From the NCBI GenBank assembly GCA_964249915.1, contig CAXUEL010000001.1, positions 1 through 64,000 of the forward strand: 64,000 bases of DNA, given 5' to 3'. The first letter of the stretch is position 1. The number at the start of each line of letters is the position of its first letter. The notes beneath the pieces were generated by a model, which worked only from the letters and a program-made list of their open reading frames with translations, did no database searches and was not told the origin of the DNA. Made by a program: the position numbers and the translations under genes. Origin of the DNA: Lichenicola sp964249915. GTDB taxonomy: Bacteria; Pseudomonadota; Alphaproteobacteria; Acetobacterales; Acetobacteraceae. Below, one piece after another: positions 18,833 to 26,647 of this stretch.

Positions 18833-19132
18833 GTGCCTGCCCTACCCTCAACCGTCGCACCTGCGGTGCTCTCGTACGCTCAGGCCGCCGACTACCTCGG
18901 CCTGCCCTCCGTTGGGGCGCTCAGAAACCTAGTCTACCGAAGGACGGCCCCGCCCTCGATCGCTTTCGGCCAGAGGGACCGTCGCTTCCGGAGAGCTGAC
19001 ATCGACGCGTGGCTCGCGGCAAAAGCGCGTGCTGGTCAGGTCGAGAGTGCGGTCGCGGAGGCACGGCAGCCGCAGGTGCCCCGCCGTAGGGGTAGGCCGA
19101 CGAAGGCTGAGGCACTGGCGCGGCGGGGGTAG
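18833..19132 (+). CDS. AlpA/excisionase-like helix-turn-helix protein
   Basis: Protein of 99 residues. The N-terminal half LSYAQAADYLGLPSVGALRNL to FRRADIDAWL has the layout of a MerR/AlpA-type winged helix used by excisionases. The C-terminal tail RRRGRPTKAEAL is an AT-hook-like GRP motif, similar to tails found in two later proteins of this prophage. Next to int, a role in excision or transcription control is likely but inferred. Start is GTG. Confidence 0.7.
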   Translation: MPALPSTVAPAVLSYAQAADYLGLPSVGALRNLVYRRTAPPSIAFGQRDRRFRRADIDAWLAAKARAGQVESAVAEARQPQVPRRRGRPTKAEALARRG

Positions 19133-19151
19133 CGGCTGGCAGCATCCCGCC

Positions 19152-19622
19152 ATGCCGCAGCAGACCACCCGCTATCAGTCCCCCTTCCCCGAGGTCTCGG
19201 ACGTGCGCCGCCGCACGATGTCCAGGATCCGCAGTAAGAACACCAAGCCAGAGATGCTGGTCCGCCGAGCGATCCATGGCCTGGGCTACCGCTTCAGGCT
19301 GCATCGCCGAGATCTGCCCGGCCGACCTGACATCGTGTTCCCCGGTAGACGCAAGGCCGTCTTCATCCACGGCTGCTTCTGGCACCAGCACGCCATGCCT
19401 GGCTGCCGGGATTCAGGGCTGCCTCGAACGCGACGAGACTACTGGGTCCCCAAGTTGGAGAGGAATGTTGCCCGCGATCGTTGCAACGTGGCCGAACTGC
19501 GCGCCGCTGGATGGGGCGTGTTGGTCATCTGGGAATGCGAGCTCAATGACATGCAGGCAGTCCTCGAACGCCTCGTCGCGTTTCTTGGGCTACCAAGATC
19601 AGCAGGCCAGCCAAAGCGGTGA
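19152..19622 (+). CDS. vsr: very-short-patch-repair (Vsr) endonuclease
   Basis: Protein of 156 residues that would nick DNA at T:G mismatches arising from deaminated 5-methylcytosine. Family motifs include RRRTMSRIRSKNTKPEM, then GRPDIVFPGRRKAVFIHGCF (catalytic Asp about residue 59), and WHQH...C...YWVPKLERNVARD. ATG 19152 (MPQQTTRYQSPF) is chosen as the family-like start. It stands beside a C5-cytosine methyltransferase, its normal partner. Confidence 0.93.
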   Translation: MPQQTTRYQSPFPEVSDVRRRTMSRIRSKNTKPEMLVRRAIHGLGYRFRLHRRDLPGRPDIVFPGRRKAVFIHGCFWHQHAMPGCRDSGLPRTRRDYWVPKLERNVARDRCNVAELRAAGWGVLVIWECELNDMQAVLERLVAFLGLPRSAGQPKR

Positions 19623-19687
19623 AAGCCGTCCGAGGATGCCCGCGCATTCGATCGTCGGCTCCAACCCCGCCGACGTCTTCCTGCCGT

Positions 19688-20023
19688 CTACCGCTCGTTC
19701 TCGTCCACCTCGGGGTCGATTTCCAGCTCGGTCGCTATGACCTCGGCATCGTCGTCCAGGTCGTCCTGGACTTCGGTCGCGTCCTCGGCATCCTCTTCCT
19801 CTTCAGGCACCTCTGCTTCGTTATCGGCGTCATCCGCCTCGACGACAGGCTTCTTGGGGCGTCGCTCCTCCGCGATCAGGTTTCCGGAGCGTCGCATCCG
19901 GGGTGGGTCTATAGGCTGGACGGTCTCGCACTTCGGGCAAACGGCTGGAACCTTGGTCAGGTCGTAGAAGCGCGTGTTGCAGGAAACGCAGATGCGCTTC
20001 ATGCCGAGTTCTGGCTTGGCCAT
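19688..20023 (-). CDS. FYDLN-type zinc-ribbon acidic protein (TIGR02300 family)
   Basis: Protein of 111 residues. CVSCNTRFYDLTKVPAVCPKC has two CxxC pairs flanking the signature, here FYDLT instead of FYDLN. About 60 mostly Asp/Glu residues follow. The family is a small alphaproteobacterial core protein of unknown function, usually near cmk and rpsA. Here it sits on the opposite strand between vsr and the methyltransferase, inside the mobile region, which is odd. Whether it is the host's only copy or a captured paralogue cannot be told. Confidence 0.85.
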   Translation of the reverse strand: MAKPELGMKRICVSCNTRFYDLTKVPAVCPKCETVQPIDPPRMRRSGNLIAEERRPKKPVVEADDADNEAEVPEEEEDAEDATEVQDDLDDDAEVIATELEIDPEVDENER

Positions 20024-20306
20024 TGTGACCTTGGATCAGAGGTGATGTATGCCGAGCCGGGGCCGATGCCACCATGCCACGGCGCTGTCAAACCTCCTTC
20101 CGCCCAGCGATATCAGCGGTCGGTCTGCCGACTGAGTCACTCGAGCAACATTTGACGCGAATCGGCACGCCCTCCTTAAAGGATCGGGCTAACGCTTCCG
20201 ACCCCTCTTGCGAGCGTGACCGCTGGATGCGACCTGTGGAACGGATGGGGAACTGGCGCTGTGGCGGTGCCTTCTTCGTCTGAGGTTCCTGAAGACGGAG
20301 CTCCGT

Positions 20307-21281
20307 ATGCACACATCAATCGACCTGTTCTGCGGCGCCGGTGGCCTCTCGATCGGTCTGGAGCGCTCGGGGTTCGCCCCACTGTTTGCGGCCGACATCA
20401 TGAGCGATGCCTGCGACACCTATGCCGCCCGGTTCCAGGGCGTGGAGCTTCATCGCGGCGATACCCGGACGGTTGATTTCAAGCGCTTCAGCGGCATTGA
20501 CCTGGTTGCGGGCGGCCCGCCCTGCCAGCCCTTCAGCTCCGGGGGGAAGCGAGAAGGGCGTGACGACGCGCGTGACGTGCTGCCGGAGTTCGTGCGCGCC
20601 GTGCTTGAGGCTGGGCCGCGTGCGTTCCTGATGGAGAACGTCGCTGGCTTAGCCACGACCCATGTGGCCTACCTGAACCGCGTCCTGGCGCCCCTTTTCG
20701 GGCGCTATACGATCACAGGTCCGACAGTTCTTAACGCCGCCGACTTCGGCGTTCCTCAAAGCCGCAAGCGGATGGTAATCGTCGGAGTGGAGAAGGGGCG
20801 CAGGGCCGTGAGGCTGCCCACCTCAACCGTGCGGCGCCACACACGATCCGGGGATATCCTTTCGCCTCGCGCACGAGGAACCCTGAATCTCAGCCGCATC
20901 ACCTACGCGAAGACACCCGACCTCAGGCCATCCCCCTATCACGGCCAGCTATTCAACGGCGGCGGCCGTCCTATCGACCTGGATGGCCCGGCCCCTACGA
21001 TCCTGGCGTCAGCCGGAGGGAACAAGACGCCATTCGTAGACGTAGGTGGCCACGTCCCGTCGTACCATGGCCACCTTCTCGCTGGTGGGCCGCCGCGTCA
21101 GGGCGATCTAGACGATGCGCGGCGCATCACAGTCGAGGAGTGCGCTGCGCTTCAGACCTTCCCTGAGGACATGAGATTCAGCGGCTCGCGGAGCTCTCGC
21201 TACACTCAGGTTGGAAATGCAGTCCCGCCGCTGTTCGCGGCGGCCGTCGCAAGCTGCGTCCTGGAGGCGCTCCGCCGGTAG
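20307..21281 (+). CDS. DNA (cytosine-5-)-methyltransferase
   Basis: Modification enzyme of 324 residues. Motif I is DLFCGAGGLSIGLERSGF, motif IV GGPPCQPFSSGGKREGRDD (catalytic Cys about 72), motif VI FLMENVAGL, motif VIII PQSRKRMVIVG, motif IX/X QTFPEDMRF and YTQVGNAVPP. The target recognition domain lies between VIII and IX. Its stop is two bases from the stop of a convergent gene that may be the cognate endonuclease; vsr lies upstream. It probably protects phage or host DNA in an R-M system. Confidence 0.93.
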   Translation: MHTSIDLFCGAGGLSIGLERSGFAPLFAADIMSDACDTYAARFQGVELHRGDTRTVDFKRFSGIDLVAGGPPCQPFSSGGKREGRDDARDVLPEFVRAVLEAGPRAFLMENVAGLATTHVAYLNRVLAPLFGRYTITGPTVLNAADFGVPQSRKRMVIVGVEKGRRAVRLPTSTVRRHTRSGDILSPRARGTLNLSRITYAKTPDLRPSPYHGQLFNGGGRPIDLDGPAPTILASAGGNKTPFVDVGGHVPSYHGHLLAGGPPRQGDLDDARRITVEECAALQTFPEDMRFSGSRSSRYTQVGNAVPPLFAAAVASCVLEALRR

Positions 21282-21283
21282 CT

Positions 21284-22351
21284 TCACGGGGCCACATCCG
21301 GGATCTCCACGAGAGCATTGGCCTCAAGCACCGCCACCAAGCGATTCGCTGGTCCGACATCCGCTACCATGTGAGCGAGGTATTCATGAAGCCTCATCAG
21401 GAAGCGCTCCCTTCCAGGCTTCCGAAGGATCGCGACACCGGTCATCAAGAGCGACCGGATGTCGAGGACAGAGACATCTCCCCCTGCCTGCTCCAGAACG
21501 TCCAGGCTGCTGATAATGTCTCCCGCCGTCGCGTGCGCCACCACGTGCGCCCGATCAAGGCCGCGGCCTCTGGCGACATCCGCCGCCTGGTCGATCTTGG
21601 TCCTCCAGTCGTTTGCGGACACCTCGAACGCCTCATCCACTCGGCCAAGAGTCAGGATCTCGACATCCCCTGCCGTGCCGGAGCTGGCGTCGCTCGCGTT
21701 CAGGCGCTTGGTCTGGACGCGCATGCCTCCGATGGACCACTCGCCCAGCAGCGCCTCCATGATGGCTGCCACTGAGTATTGCTCCATGGCACCGCCACTT
21801 CCCTCTGCCAGGATGTCGCGCAGCACCTTCAAAGTCGCGGCGAAGGTCAGCCTGGCGGTCAGTATCCTAGGCAACGGCCGGATGCTGCGGGCGGTGGAGG
21901 CTGCTTTCGCGAGCAGGAATGTCAGAGCGGCACGACGATCGCCCGCGGATGCCGCGTTGGCCCACAGCAGGAGGCTGTCGAAGTGCGCAACGTTTCCTCG
22001 GGCAAGGTTGTCGACGTTCTTCCCAATGTTCTGGAAGGCGTCCGTCACCGCCGGGATGTGCCGCTTCCTCATCAAGGAGCCCAGGCTCTTCGCGATGCCT
22101 CTGCCTCCCGGTGCGCGCTGCCGATGATCAAAGTGCTGCCCATCTGCGGTGAGGCCAGATGCAATCTGGATGATGGCGCCGTCTCGGTAGCTCTGCGCCG
22201 CTTGCAGGGTGCCTTCCAGCAGCGGAAGGGCCGCCGCGAGCGCCCTGGCGTCGACAGCCTGATCGCTGCCTCCGGCATTGAGCAAAAGAGAGTCCAGGAT
22301 GCTGGCCACAAGCTCGACGGCAGGCTCCGCCATGTCGTCATTCTCCGTCAA
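21284..22351 (-). CDS. putative type II restriction endonuclease (SacI-like?)
   Basis: Protein of 355 residues. Residues around 225-260 read RLNASDASSGTAGDVEIL, then DEAFEVSANDW. This has the spacing of a PD-(D/E)xK core (GDV...ExS), though the usual Lys is replaced by Ser. The layout recalls the SacI endonuclease family from memory. Tail-to-tail placement with the cytosine methyltransferase, two bases apart, and the Vsr gene support an R-M role. It could be an inactive nuclease or another protein; no clear alternative is recognised. Confidence 0.5.
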   Translation of the reverse strand: MTENDDMAEPAVELVASILDSLLLNAGGSDQAVDARALAAALPLLEGTLQAAQSYRDGAIIQIASGLTADGQHFDHRQRAPGGRGIAKSLGSLMRKRHIPAVTDAFQNIGKNVDNLARGNVAHFDSLLLWANAASAGDRRAALTFLLAKAASTARSIRPLPRILTARLTFAATLKVLRDILAEGSGGAMEQYSVAAIMEALLGEWSIGGMRVQTKRLNASDASSGTAGDVEILTLGRVDEAFEVSANDWRTKIDQAADVARGRGLDRAHVVAHATAGDIISSLDVLEQAGGDVSVLDIRSLLMTGVAILRKPGRERFLMRLHEYLAHMVADVGPANRLVAVLEANALVEIPDVAP

Positions 22352-22389
22352 GGACTCGTTTTGCGGGCCGATCTTGCTACATTCGCTTC

Positions 22390-22689
22390 ATGACCTCCAC
22401 GGCCAACAGCGAGCCCATCGAACGCCGCTACCTGCTGATAGCCGTCGACGGCCGCCACACGACCCTCGGCCGCGCAACCGAGCCAGACCAGGAAGCCCTC
22501 GACACCGCCGCCGAAGGGCTCGATAGCCTTGGTTTGGCCGGGTGGTACGTCCTGAGCGAGGGCCGCTACTACTCGCAGGAGGACAAGATATCACTGCTCC
22601 CAATAAGGAGGCTGACGTCGAGCGACGGCGACTGGAATGCGGCAGCGGCAGCTTTCCAGGCGAAGCGGGCCGCTGCCCTGGCTTGCTGA
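22390..22689 (+). CDS. small hypothetical protein
   Basis: Protein of 99 residues opening MTSTANSEPIERRYLLIAVDG. It has an alternating beta/alpha pattern, and no family is recognised. It is divergent from the putative endonuclease, 38 bases from its start, so a shared promoter region between them is possible. Codon usage looks genuine. Confidence 0.5.
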   Translation: MTSTANSEPIERRYLLIAVDGRHTTLGRATEPDQEALDTAAEGLDSLGLAGWYVLSEGRYYSQEDKISLLPIRRLTSSDGDWNAAAAAFQAKRAAALAC

Positions 22690-22701
22690 CGAAGTGCAAC
22701 A

Positions 22702-23028
22702 TTGAGCGCAGACATCATATCGAAGCGAGCACGGTCCCTACTTGCTGACTACCTTGCCGCAAACAAGTTCCTCAAGGACATCTCCGATGAGTTCGAGGAG
22801 GTAGGCATCGAGAACACTCCCGATCCAGGTTTCTCCGGAGCCCAGCGGCGCACCCTGATAGTGGGCTACTACCACAGCCTGAATTTCAAAAAGGCCGAGG
22901 ATGCCCGAAAGTTTGTTGCGGTTTCGGCTCTCTTCGTAGGCGGCGGCGACGTTGGCCTGGTAATGGCTGGAGACGGACCGGGAGATGCCCCTCTAGCGCA
23001 CCGCGTGCGTCGCGGTCGCTGTAAATAA
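22702..23028 (+). CDS. hypothetical protein, possibly truncated Abi-type N-terminus
   Basis: Protein of 108 residues starting at TTG. The segment DISDEFEEVGIENTPDPGFSGAQ followed by RRTLIVGYYHSLNFKKAED resembles the N-terminal domain of some abortive-infection (AbiJ-type) proteins, from recalled similarity only. After about residue 70 the sequence loses that character and ends in RRGRCK, suggesting truncation or a frameshift. If so, this is the remnant of a defence gene beside the R-M genes. Confidence 0.4.
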   Translation: MSADIISKRARSLLADYLAANKFLKDISDEFEEVGIENTPDPGFSGAQRRTLIVGYYHSLNFKKAEDARKFVAVSALFVGGGDVGLVMAGDGPGDAPLAHRVRRGRCK

Positions 23029-23045
23029 GTTTCATGTCACGAAAC
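23029..23045. promoter_or_regulatory. operator-like near-palindrome GTTTC...GAAAC
   Basis: Interrupted dyad GTTTCATGTCACGAAAC, 17 bases, ahead of the two small paralogous genes. The half-site GTCACGAAA recurs in a dyad at 24037-24057 and a perfect one at 57274-57292. Probable binding site for a prophage regulator; inferred. Confidence 0.45.
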
Positions 23046-23118
23046 CATGGCTTTCCGCCACCGACACCGTCATCCTGGTCATCGAAGGCCCCTTCCCGGC
23101 GCCACGGAGACCCCGACG

Positions 23119-23439
23119 ATGACGACCACGACTCACGACGCAACCCTCGAGTGCCTCCGCATCCTCGCGGCCCTGGACCCCGACCGTGCGGATCTGCGCA
23201 ACAGGCGCGGCTACAGCGCATCGGACAGCCGCCGAGGCCACCAGCTCGCTGCGCTCTCCGCCCTGGACGACCGCCAGCTCGAGGAGGGCCGCGTGCTGGT
23301 ATCGCGCTATAGCGGCCAGCTCTCCTCGAGCCTCGTCCGCGCCGCTTTGCCGCCGCCCCCGCCCCCGCCGCCCGCGCCTCGGGTCAGCTTGGCTGATGCG
23401 CTCGACGAATGGGCGGCGTTCAGCAGGAGGGCGGCATGA
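23119..23439 (+). CDS. hypothetical protein, paralogous to next gene
   Basis: Protein of 106 residues. The N-terminal region ATLECLRILAALDPDRADL matches ATLECLRVLAAAGD of the following gene, and both continue to LVRAALPPPPPP or LAAALTDEPPPPPP. A run of eight prolines separates this domain from a short tail. ATG 23119 follows GGAGACCCCGACG; the upstream ATG at 23047 would add an Arg/His-rich stretch lacking domain character. Its last codons overlap the next start (ATGA). Function unknown. Confidence 0.6.
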   Translation: MTTTTHDATLECLRILAALDPDRADLRNRRGYSASDSRRGHQLAALSALDDRQLEEGRVLVSRYSGQLSSSLVRAALPPPPPPPPAPRVSLADALDEWAAFSRRAA

Positions 23440-23876
23440 GCTCGATTACTCCGGCGGCGATCGAGGCGACCCTCGAGTGCCTCAGGGTGCTCGCGGCGGC
23501 AGGAGACCTCGGACCGTACACGGCCTTTGTTGGACACCAAGCGACCAGGGAATCCCTGACTCCGGGGCAGGCCACATCTCTTCGCAAGATTCTGGTCCGC
23601 CACGCCGACCACCTTCCCGCCGACCTCCTCGCGGCCGCCCTCACCGACGAGCCACCCCCGCCACCGCCGATGCGCCGGGGCCCAGGCCGACCCCGCATTG
23701 GCGCCGAAGCCCTCTCGCCTGCGGAGCGCACCAGGAGACGGCGGGCTGCGGCGCCGGTGGTCGCCGTAGAGCTGCCCGCGGACGTGGCGGAGCGCCTACG
23801 TCGGATTAGGGATGCCGAGGGTGTGTCGACGGCGGCGCTGGTAACGGCGGCTTTGGATGCGCTCGAGGCGGCCTGA
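23436..23876 (+). CDS. small protein with GRPRIG hook and RHH-like tail
   Basis: Protein of 146 residues. Residues 1-70 are related to the preceding protein. A proline run follows, then RRGPGRPRIGAEALSPAER (AT-hook-like), and VVAVELPADVAERLRRIR plus a helical end that resembles a ribbon-helix-helix fold. The same hook plus tail ends the SNF2 helicase at 24.1 kb. The ATGA overlap with the upstream gene implies translational coupling. A DNA-binding role is inferred. Confidence 0.65.
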   Translation: MSSITPAAIEATLECLRVLAAAGDLGPYTAFVGHQATRESLTPGQATSLRKILVRHADHLPADLLAAALTDEPPPPPPMRRGPGRPRIGAEALSPAERTRRRRAAAPVVAVELPADVAERLRRIRDAEGVSTAALVTAALDALEAA

Positions 23877-23891
23877 GCCATCAGGAATCAA

Positions 23892-23932
23892 GAAGGGCCG
23901 GAAGCTGGGGCGAAACCGGCTTCCGGCCCTAG
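23892..23932. terminator. stem-loop after RHH-like gene
   Basis: Perfect 12-bp stem AGGGCCGGAAGC and its complement around a 13-base loop, 17 bases after the stop. No strong T-run follows, so termination efficiency is uncertain. The leading AATCAAGAAGGGCCG also precedes the stem-loop at 56.55 kb. Confidence 0.55.
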
Positions 23933-23966
23933 GCATGTCGGCTGCGGTGCGGGTGCCTCGCCAAGT

Positions 23967-24057
23967 AATGTTGACAATAGATTGGCCTCCGCACCGGCTA
24001 GGACCCATGTCCGATAGAAGTGTGTCAACATTGTATTTTCGTAACGCAGTGACGAAA
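23967..24057. promoter_or_regulatory. control region of the SNF2 helicase gene
   Basis: AATGTTGACA (23967-23976) and its exact inverse TGTCAACATT (24023-24032) face each other across 46 bases; each contains a TTGACA -35-like box, but no good -10 accompanies them. Directly after comes an interrupted dyad TTTCGTAAC...GTGACGAAA (24037-24057). Together these look like a regulated promoter or looping operator for the gene at 24127. Confidence 0.45.
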
Positions 24058-24126
24058 CCCTTGAGTTCCGCCATCTGACTTGAGACCATTACTCCAACGG
24101 CATCCCGATGCCCCTGGAGACCTCCC

Positions 24127-26253
24127 ATGCAACTCGTTTACGAAGCAAGCCGCGCTCGTTGGGAGGCGATCACGAGATACGGCGAAGGCGATGCGCCCCG
24201 GGCTGCCGGATTCTGCTGGAACCGGGACCTGACGCGGTGGAGCACCTACGATGCGGCCGCCGCGAACAAGCTCCGCTCCTCCGCTGACGAGGCCACCCGC
24301 GCGCTACTGGATACCGCCGTGGCCCTGGCATCCGAAGCTACAGCAGCCGCCGACGCTGCCAAGGCCGCCGCTTCCGAGGCCGCCGTCGCCGCGAGCCGGG
24401 CGACGGACGCGGACATGGAAATCCCGGTGCCGGATGGGCTGGCGTATCTCGGCTATCAAAAGGCGGGCATCGCATACGCTACGGCGCGCAAGGACACGCT
24501 GATTGCCGATGAGCCTGGTTTGGGCAAGACCATCCAAGCTTTGGGTCTGGCCAACACCCTGCTCTCGGATGCCAAGCCGGTTGTGCGGCTGCTCGTCGTC
24601 GGGCCGAAAATCGCGCTCTGGAACTGGCGCCGCGAGGCCGAGAAGTGGTTGGTCAGGCCGCACCGCATCGCGCTGTGGACGTCGAAGAGCCAACCGGATG
24701 CCGACGTGGTCATCGTGAACTACGATGTCATCTCCCGCCCGGCGGTGGCGGCGGCATTGCGGGCGCAGACGTGGGATATCGCGGTATTCGACGAGGCACA
24801 TGCGCTCAAGAACGAGAAGGCGGCTCGGACCAAGGCGTGCCTTGGTTCGAAGAAGGAGAAAATCGAGGCCATCCCCGCTGCGCGCCGCCTGTTCCTGACC
24901 GGCACGCCGATTTTGAACCGCCCGGTCGAGCTCTACCCTATACTCCACGCGATGCGCATCCCCGAGGCCGCCCTCTACATCGACTACGCCATGCGCTACT
25001 GCGAAGGCCGCCACACCAGCTATGGCTACGATGCGAGCGGTGCCAGCAACCTCGATGAGCTGCAGGCTGTCCTCCGCGAGAAGGTCATGGTCAGGCGCCT
25101 GAAGGCCGACGTCCTGACCGAGTTGCCCGCGAAGCGATACGCCGTCGTCGAGCTTGAGGCGGACACCGCGGACCTCCGGCGTGCCGTCGTCGCCGAGGTC
25201 GCGGCCAAGGCGGCCTCGGACGAGCAGGAGAAGCGCCTGCGTGCCGCGGTGGCCGCCGCGCGCAGGGGCGGGAACCCGGCTGCGCTGAAGGTGGCCATCG
25301 ACCGGCTGAGCCACGGGATGCGCGTCGCGTTCACCGAGATGAGCCGCCTACGCCATGCGACCGCAGTCGCCAAGGTCCCGCAGGTCATCGAGCACGTGTC
25401 GGCGTTGCTCGACGGATCCGACGAGTCCGTCCTGGTGATGGCCCACCATGCCGACGTCATCGCGGGCATCGTGGCCGGTCTGGCAGAGGCGGGACACGAG
25501 GCGGCCGTGATTACCGGGGACACGTCGGATGCGGACCGCCAGCGTGCCCAGGACGACGTTCAGGCACGCCGGAAGCGCGTGTTCGTGGGCTCGATGAGGG
25601 CATGCGGGGTCGCGATCACGCTTACGGCCGCATCGACGGTCGTTTTTGGGGAACAGGATTGGACCCCGGGCATCATGCAGCAGGCCGAGGATCGGGCGCA
25701 CCGCATCGGTCAGGACTCCTCGGTGCTGGTGCAGCATCTAGTCGTCGACGGCTCAATCGACGCGTCGATGGCGAAGGCGGTCAGCAGCAAAGGCGGCGTC
25801 ATCTCGGCCGCCCTGGACGACACCGACGAGGAAGTCGCGCAGGCGGATGAGGCCCCTACCGTCGAGGCGGCGGATGATGAAGAGGTTTTCGTAACGCAGG
25901 AACAGGATGCCCATCCGGAGCCGGAGGCCCCTGTCCCCGAAGCCGCCGAGCCGGTCGAGGCCGCCAAGGCTGTGCAGGAAGCCGTCGTGGAGCCGGAGCC
26001 GGAAGCGGAAGGGATTTTCGTAACGCAGGAGTCCCCTGCCCCGGCCGCCCGCCGTCCGCGTGGCCGCCCCCGCATCGGCGCCGATGCGATGCCTGCGGCC
26101 GAACGCATGCGGCGCTGGCGGGAGCGACATCGGATTTCGGGCGTCGAGGTTCCTGCGGCGCTCGCGGACAGGATCCGGCGCCTGCGCGCGGAGCGTGGCG
26201 AAACCAAGGCGCAGGTTCTTGCGGCTGCGCTGGCTGCCATCGACACGGCGTAG
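24127..26253 (+). CDS. SNF2-family DNA helicase/translocase
   Basis: Protein of 708 residues. Motif I is DEPGLGKTIQALG (about 128-140), motif II DEAHALKN (about 221), motif III LTGTPILNRP, and the C-terminal lobe ends in QQAEDRAHRIGQ (about 517). An acidic, Pro-rich linker from about 560 to 640 has two FVTQE repeats. The end carries RRPRGRPRIGADAMPAAERM and a helical tail shared with the 23.4-kb protein. It would move along double-stranded DNA, perhaps in phage replication, recombination or defence. Confidence 0.88.
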   Translation: MQLVYEASRARWEAITRYGEGDAPRAAGFCWNRDLTRWSTYDAAAANKLRSSADEATRALLDTAVALASEATAAADAAKAAASEAAVAASRATDADMEIPVPDGLAYLGYQKAGIAYATARKDTLIADEPGLGKTIQALGLANTLLSDAKPVVRLLVVGPKIALWNWRREAEKWLVRPHRIALWTSKSQPDADVVIVNYDVISRPAVAAALRAQTWDIAVFDEAHALKNEKAARTKACLGSKKEKIEAIPAARRLFLTGTPILNRPVELYPILHAMRIPEAALYIDYAMRYCEGRHTSYGYDASGASNLDELQAVLREKVMVRRLKADVLTELPAKRYAVVELEADTADLRRAVVAEVAAKAASDEQEKRLRAAVAAARRGGNPAALKVAIDRLSHGMRVAFTEMSRLRHATAVAKVPQVIEHVSALLDGSDESVLVMAHHADVIAGIVAGLAEAGHEAAVITGDTSDADRQRAQDDVQARRKRVFVGSMRACGVAITLTAASTVVFGEQDWTPGIMQQAEDRAHRIGQDSSVLVQHLVVDGSIDASMAKAVSSKGGVISAALDDTDEEVAQADEAPTVEAADDEEVFVTQEQDAHPEPEAPVPEAAEPVEAAKAVQEAVVEPEPEAEGIFVTQESPAPAARRPRGRPRIGADAMPAAERMRRWRERHRISGVEVPAALADRIRRLRAERGETKAQVLAAALAAIDTA

Positions 26254-26260
26254 GAATCAG

Positions 26261-26305
26261 AAGAGGCCGGGAACCGGGTTTCCCCAGCTCCCGACCTCTT
26301 CTTGG
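26261..26305. terminator. stem-loop after helicase gene
   Basis: AAGAGGCCGGGA pairs with TCCCGACCTCTT, with one G-T pair, between the convergent helicase and Rz1 genes. It could end transcription from both sides. Confidence 0.55.
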
Positions 26306-26386
26306 CTTCCCGGCCTGCGCGACCCCGGACGGAGTGTGCAAGGCTGCATCATATCAGCACGCCACGCATGACGCACGGCTTTCGAC

Positions 26387-26647
26387 TCATCTCGCCGACA
26401 GGATTCCCGCAACCGCCGTCAGCTTGCTGCGACAATCGGCACCCGCCGACCTCAGGCCCACGACCCACGTAGCCACCTGGGCGTCCGTAGCCAGCGCCGG
26501 AGCGGGCGCCACAGGCTCAGCCTGGCACACGAGAAGCGTGCTTGGCACCGCGAGATGCTGCACCGCTACCGTTTGACTGGCGCAGGCCGCCAAGCAGGGC
26601 GCGCAAAGCAGGAGACTGAGCACAGGCGACACTCGGCTTCGACGCAT
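26387..26647 (-). CDS. Rz1: o-spanin (Rz1-like lipoprotein)
   Basis: Protein of 86 residues with signal peptide MRRSRVSPVLSLLLCAPCLA and lipobox LAAC, then a Pro/Ala-rich mature part. It would be anchored to the outer membrane and bridge to the i-spanin to fuse membranes in lysis. It starts inside the i-spanin gene in another frame and overlaps it by 131 bases, the classical nested Rz/Rz1 layout. Confidence 0.8.
   Translation of the reverse strand: MRRSRVSPVLSLLLCAPCLAACASQTVAVQHLAVPSTLLVCQAEPVAPAPALATDAQVATWVVGLRSAGADCRSKLTAVAGILSAR

Noticed and set aside
23971..23999. Sigma70 promoter from TTGACA at 23971
   Set aside because: No acceptable -10 lies 16-19 bases downstream; the box is better explained as half of an inverted repeat.
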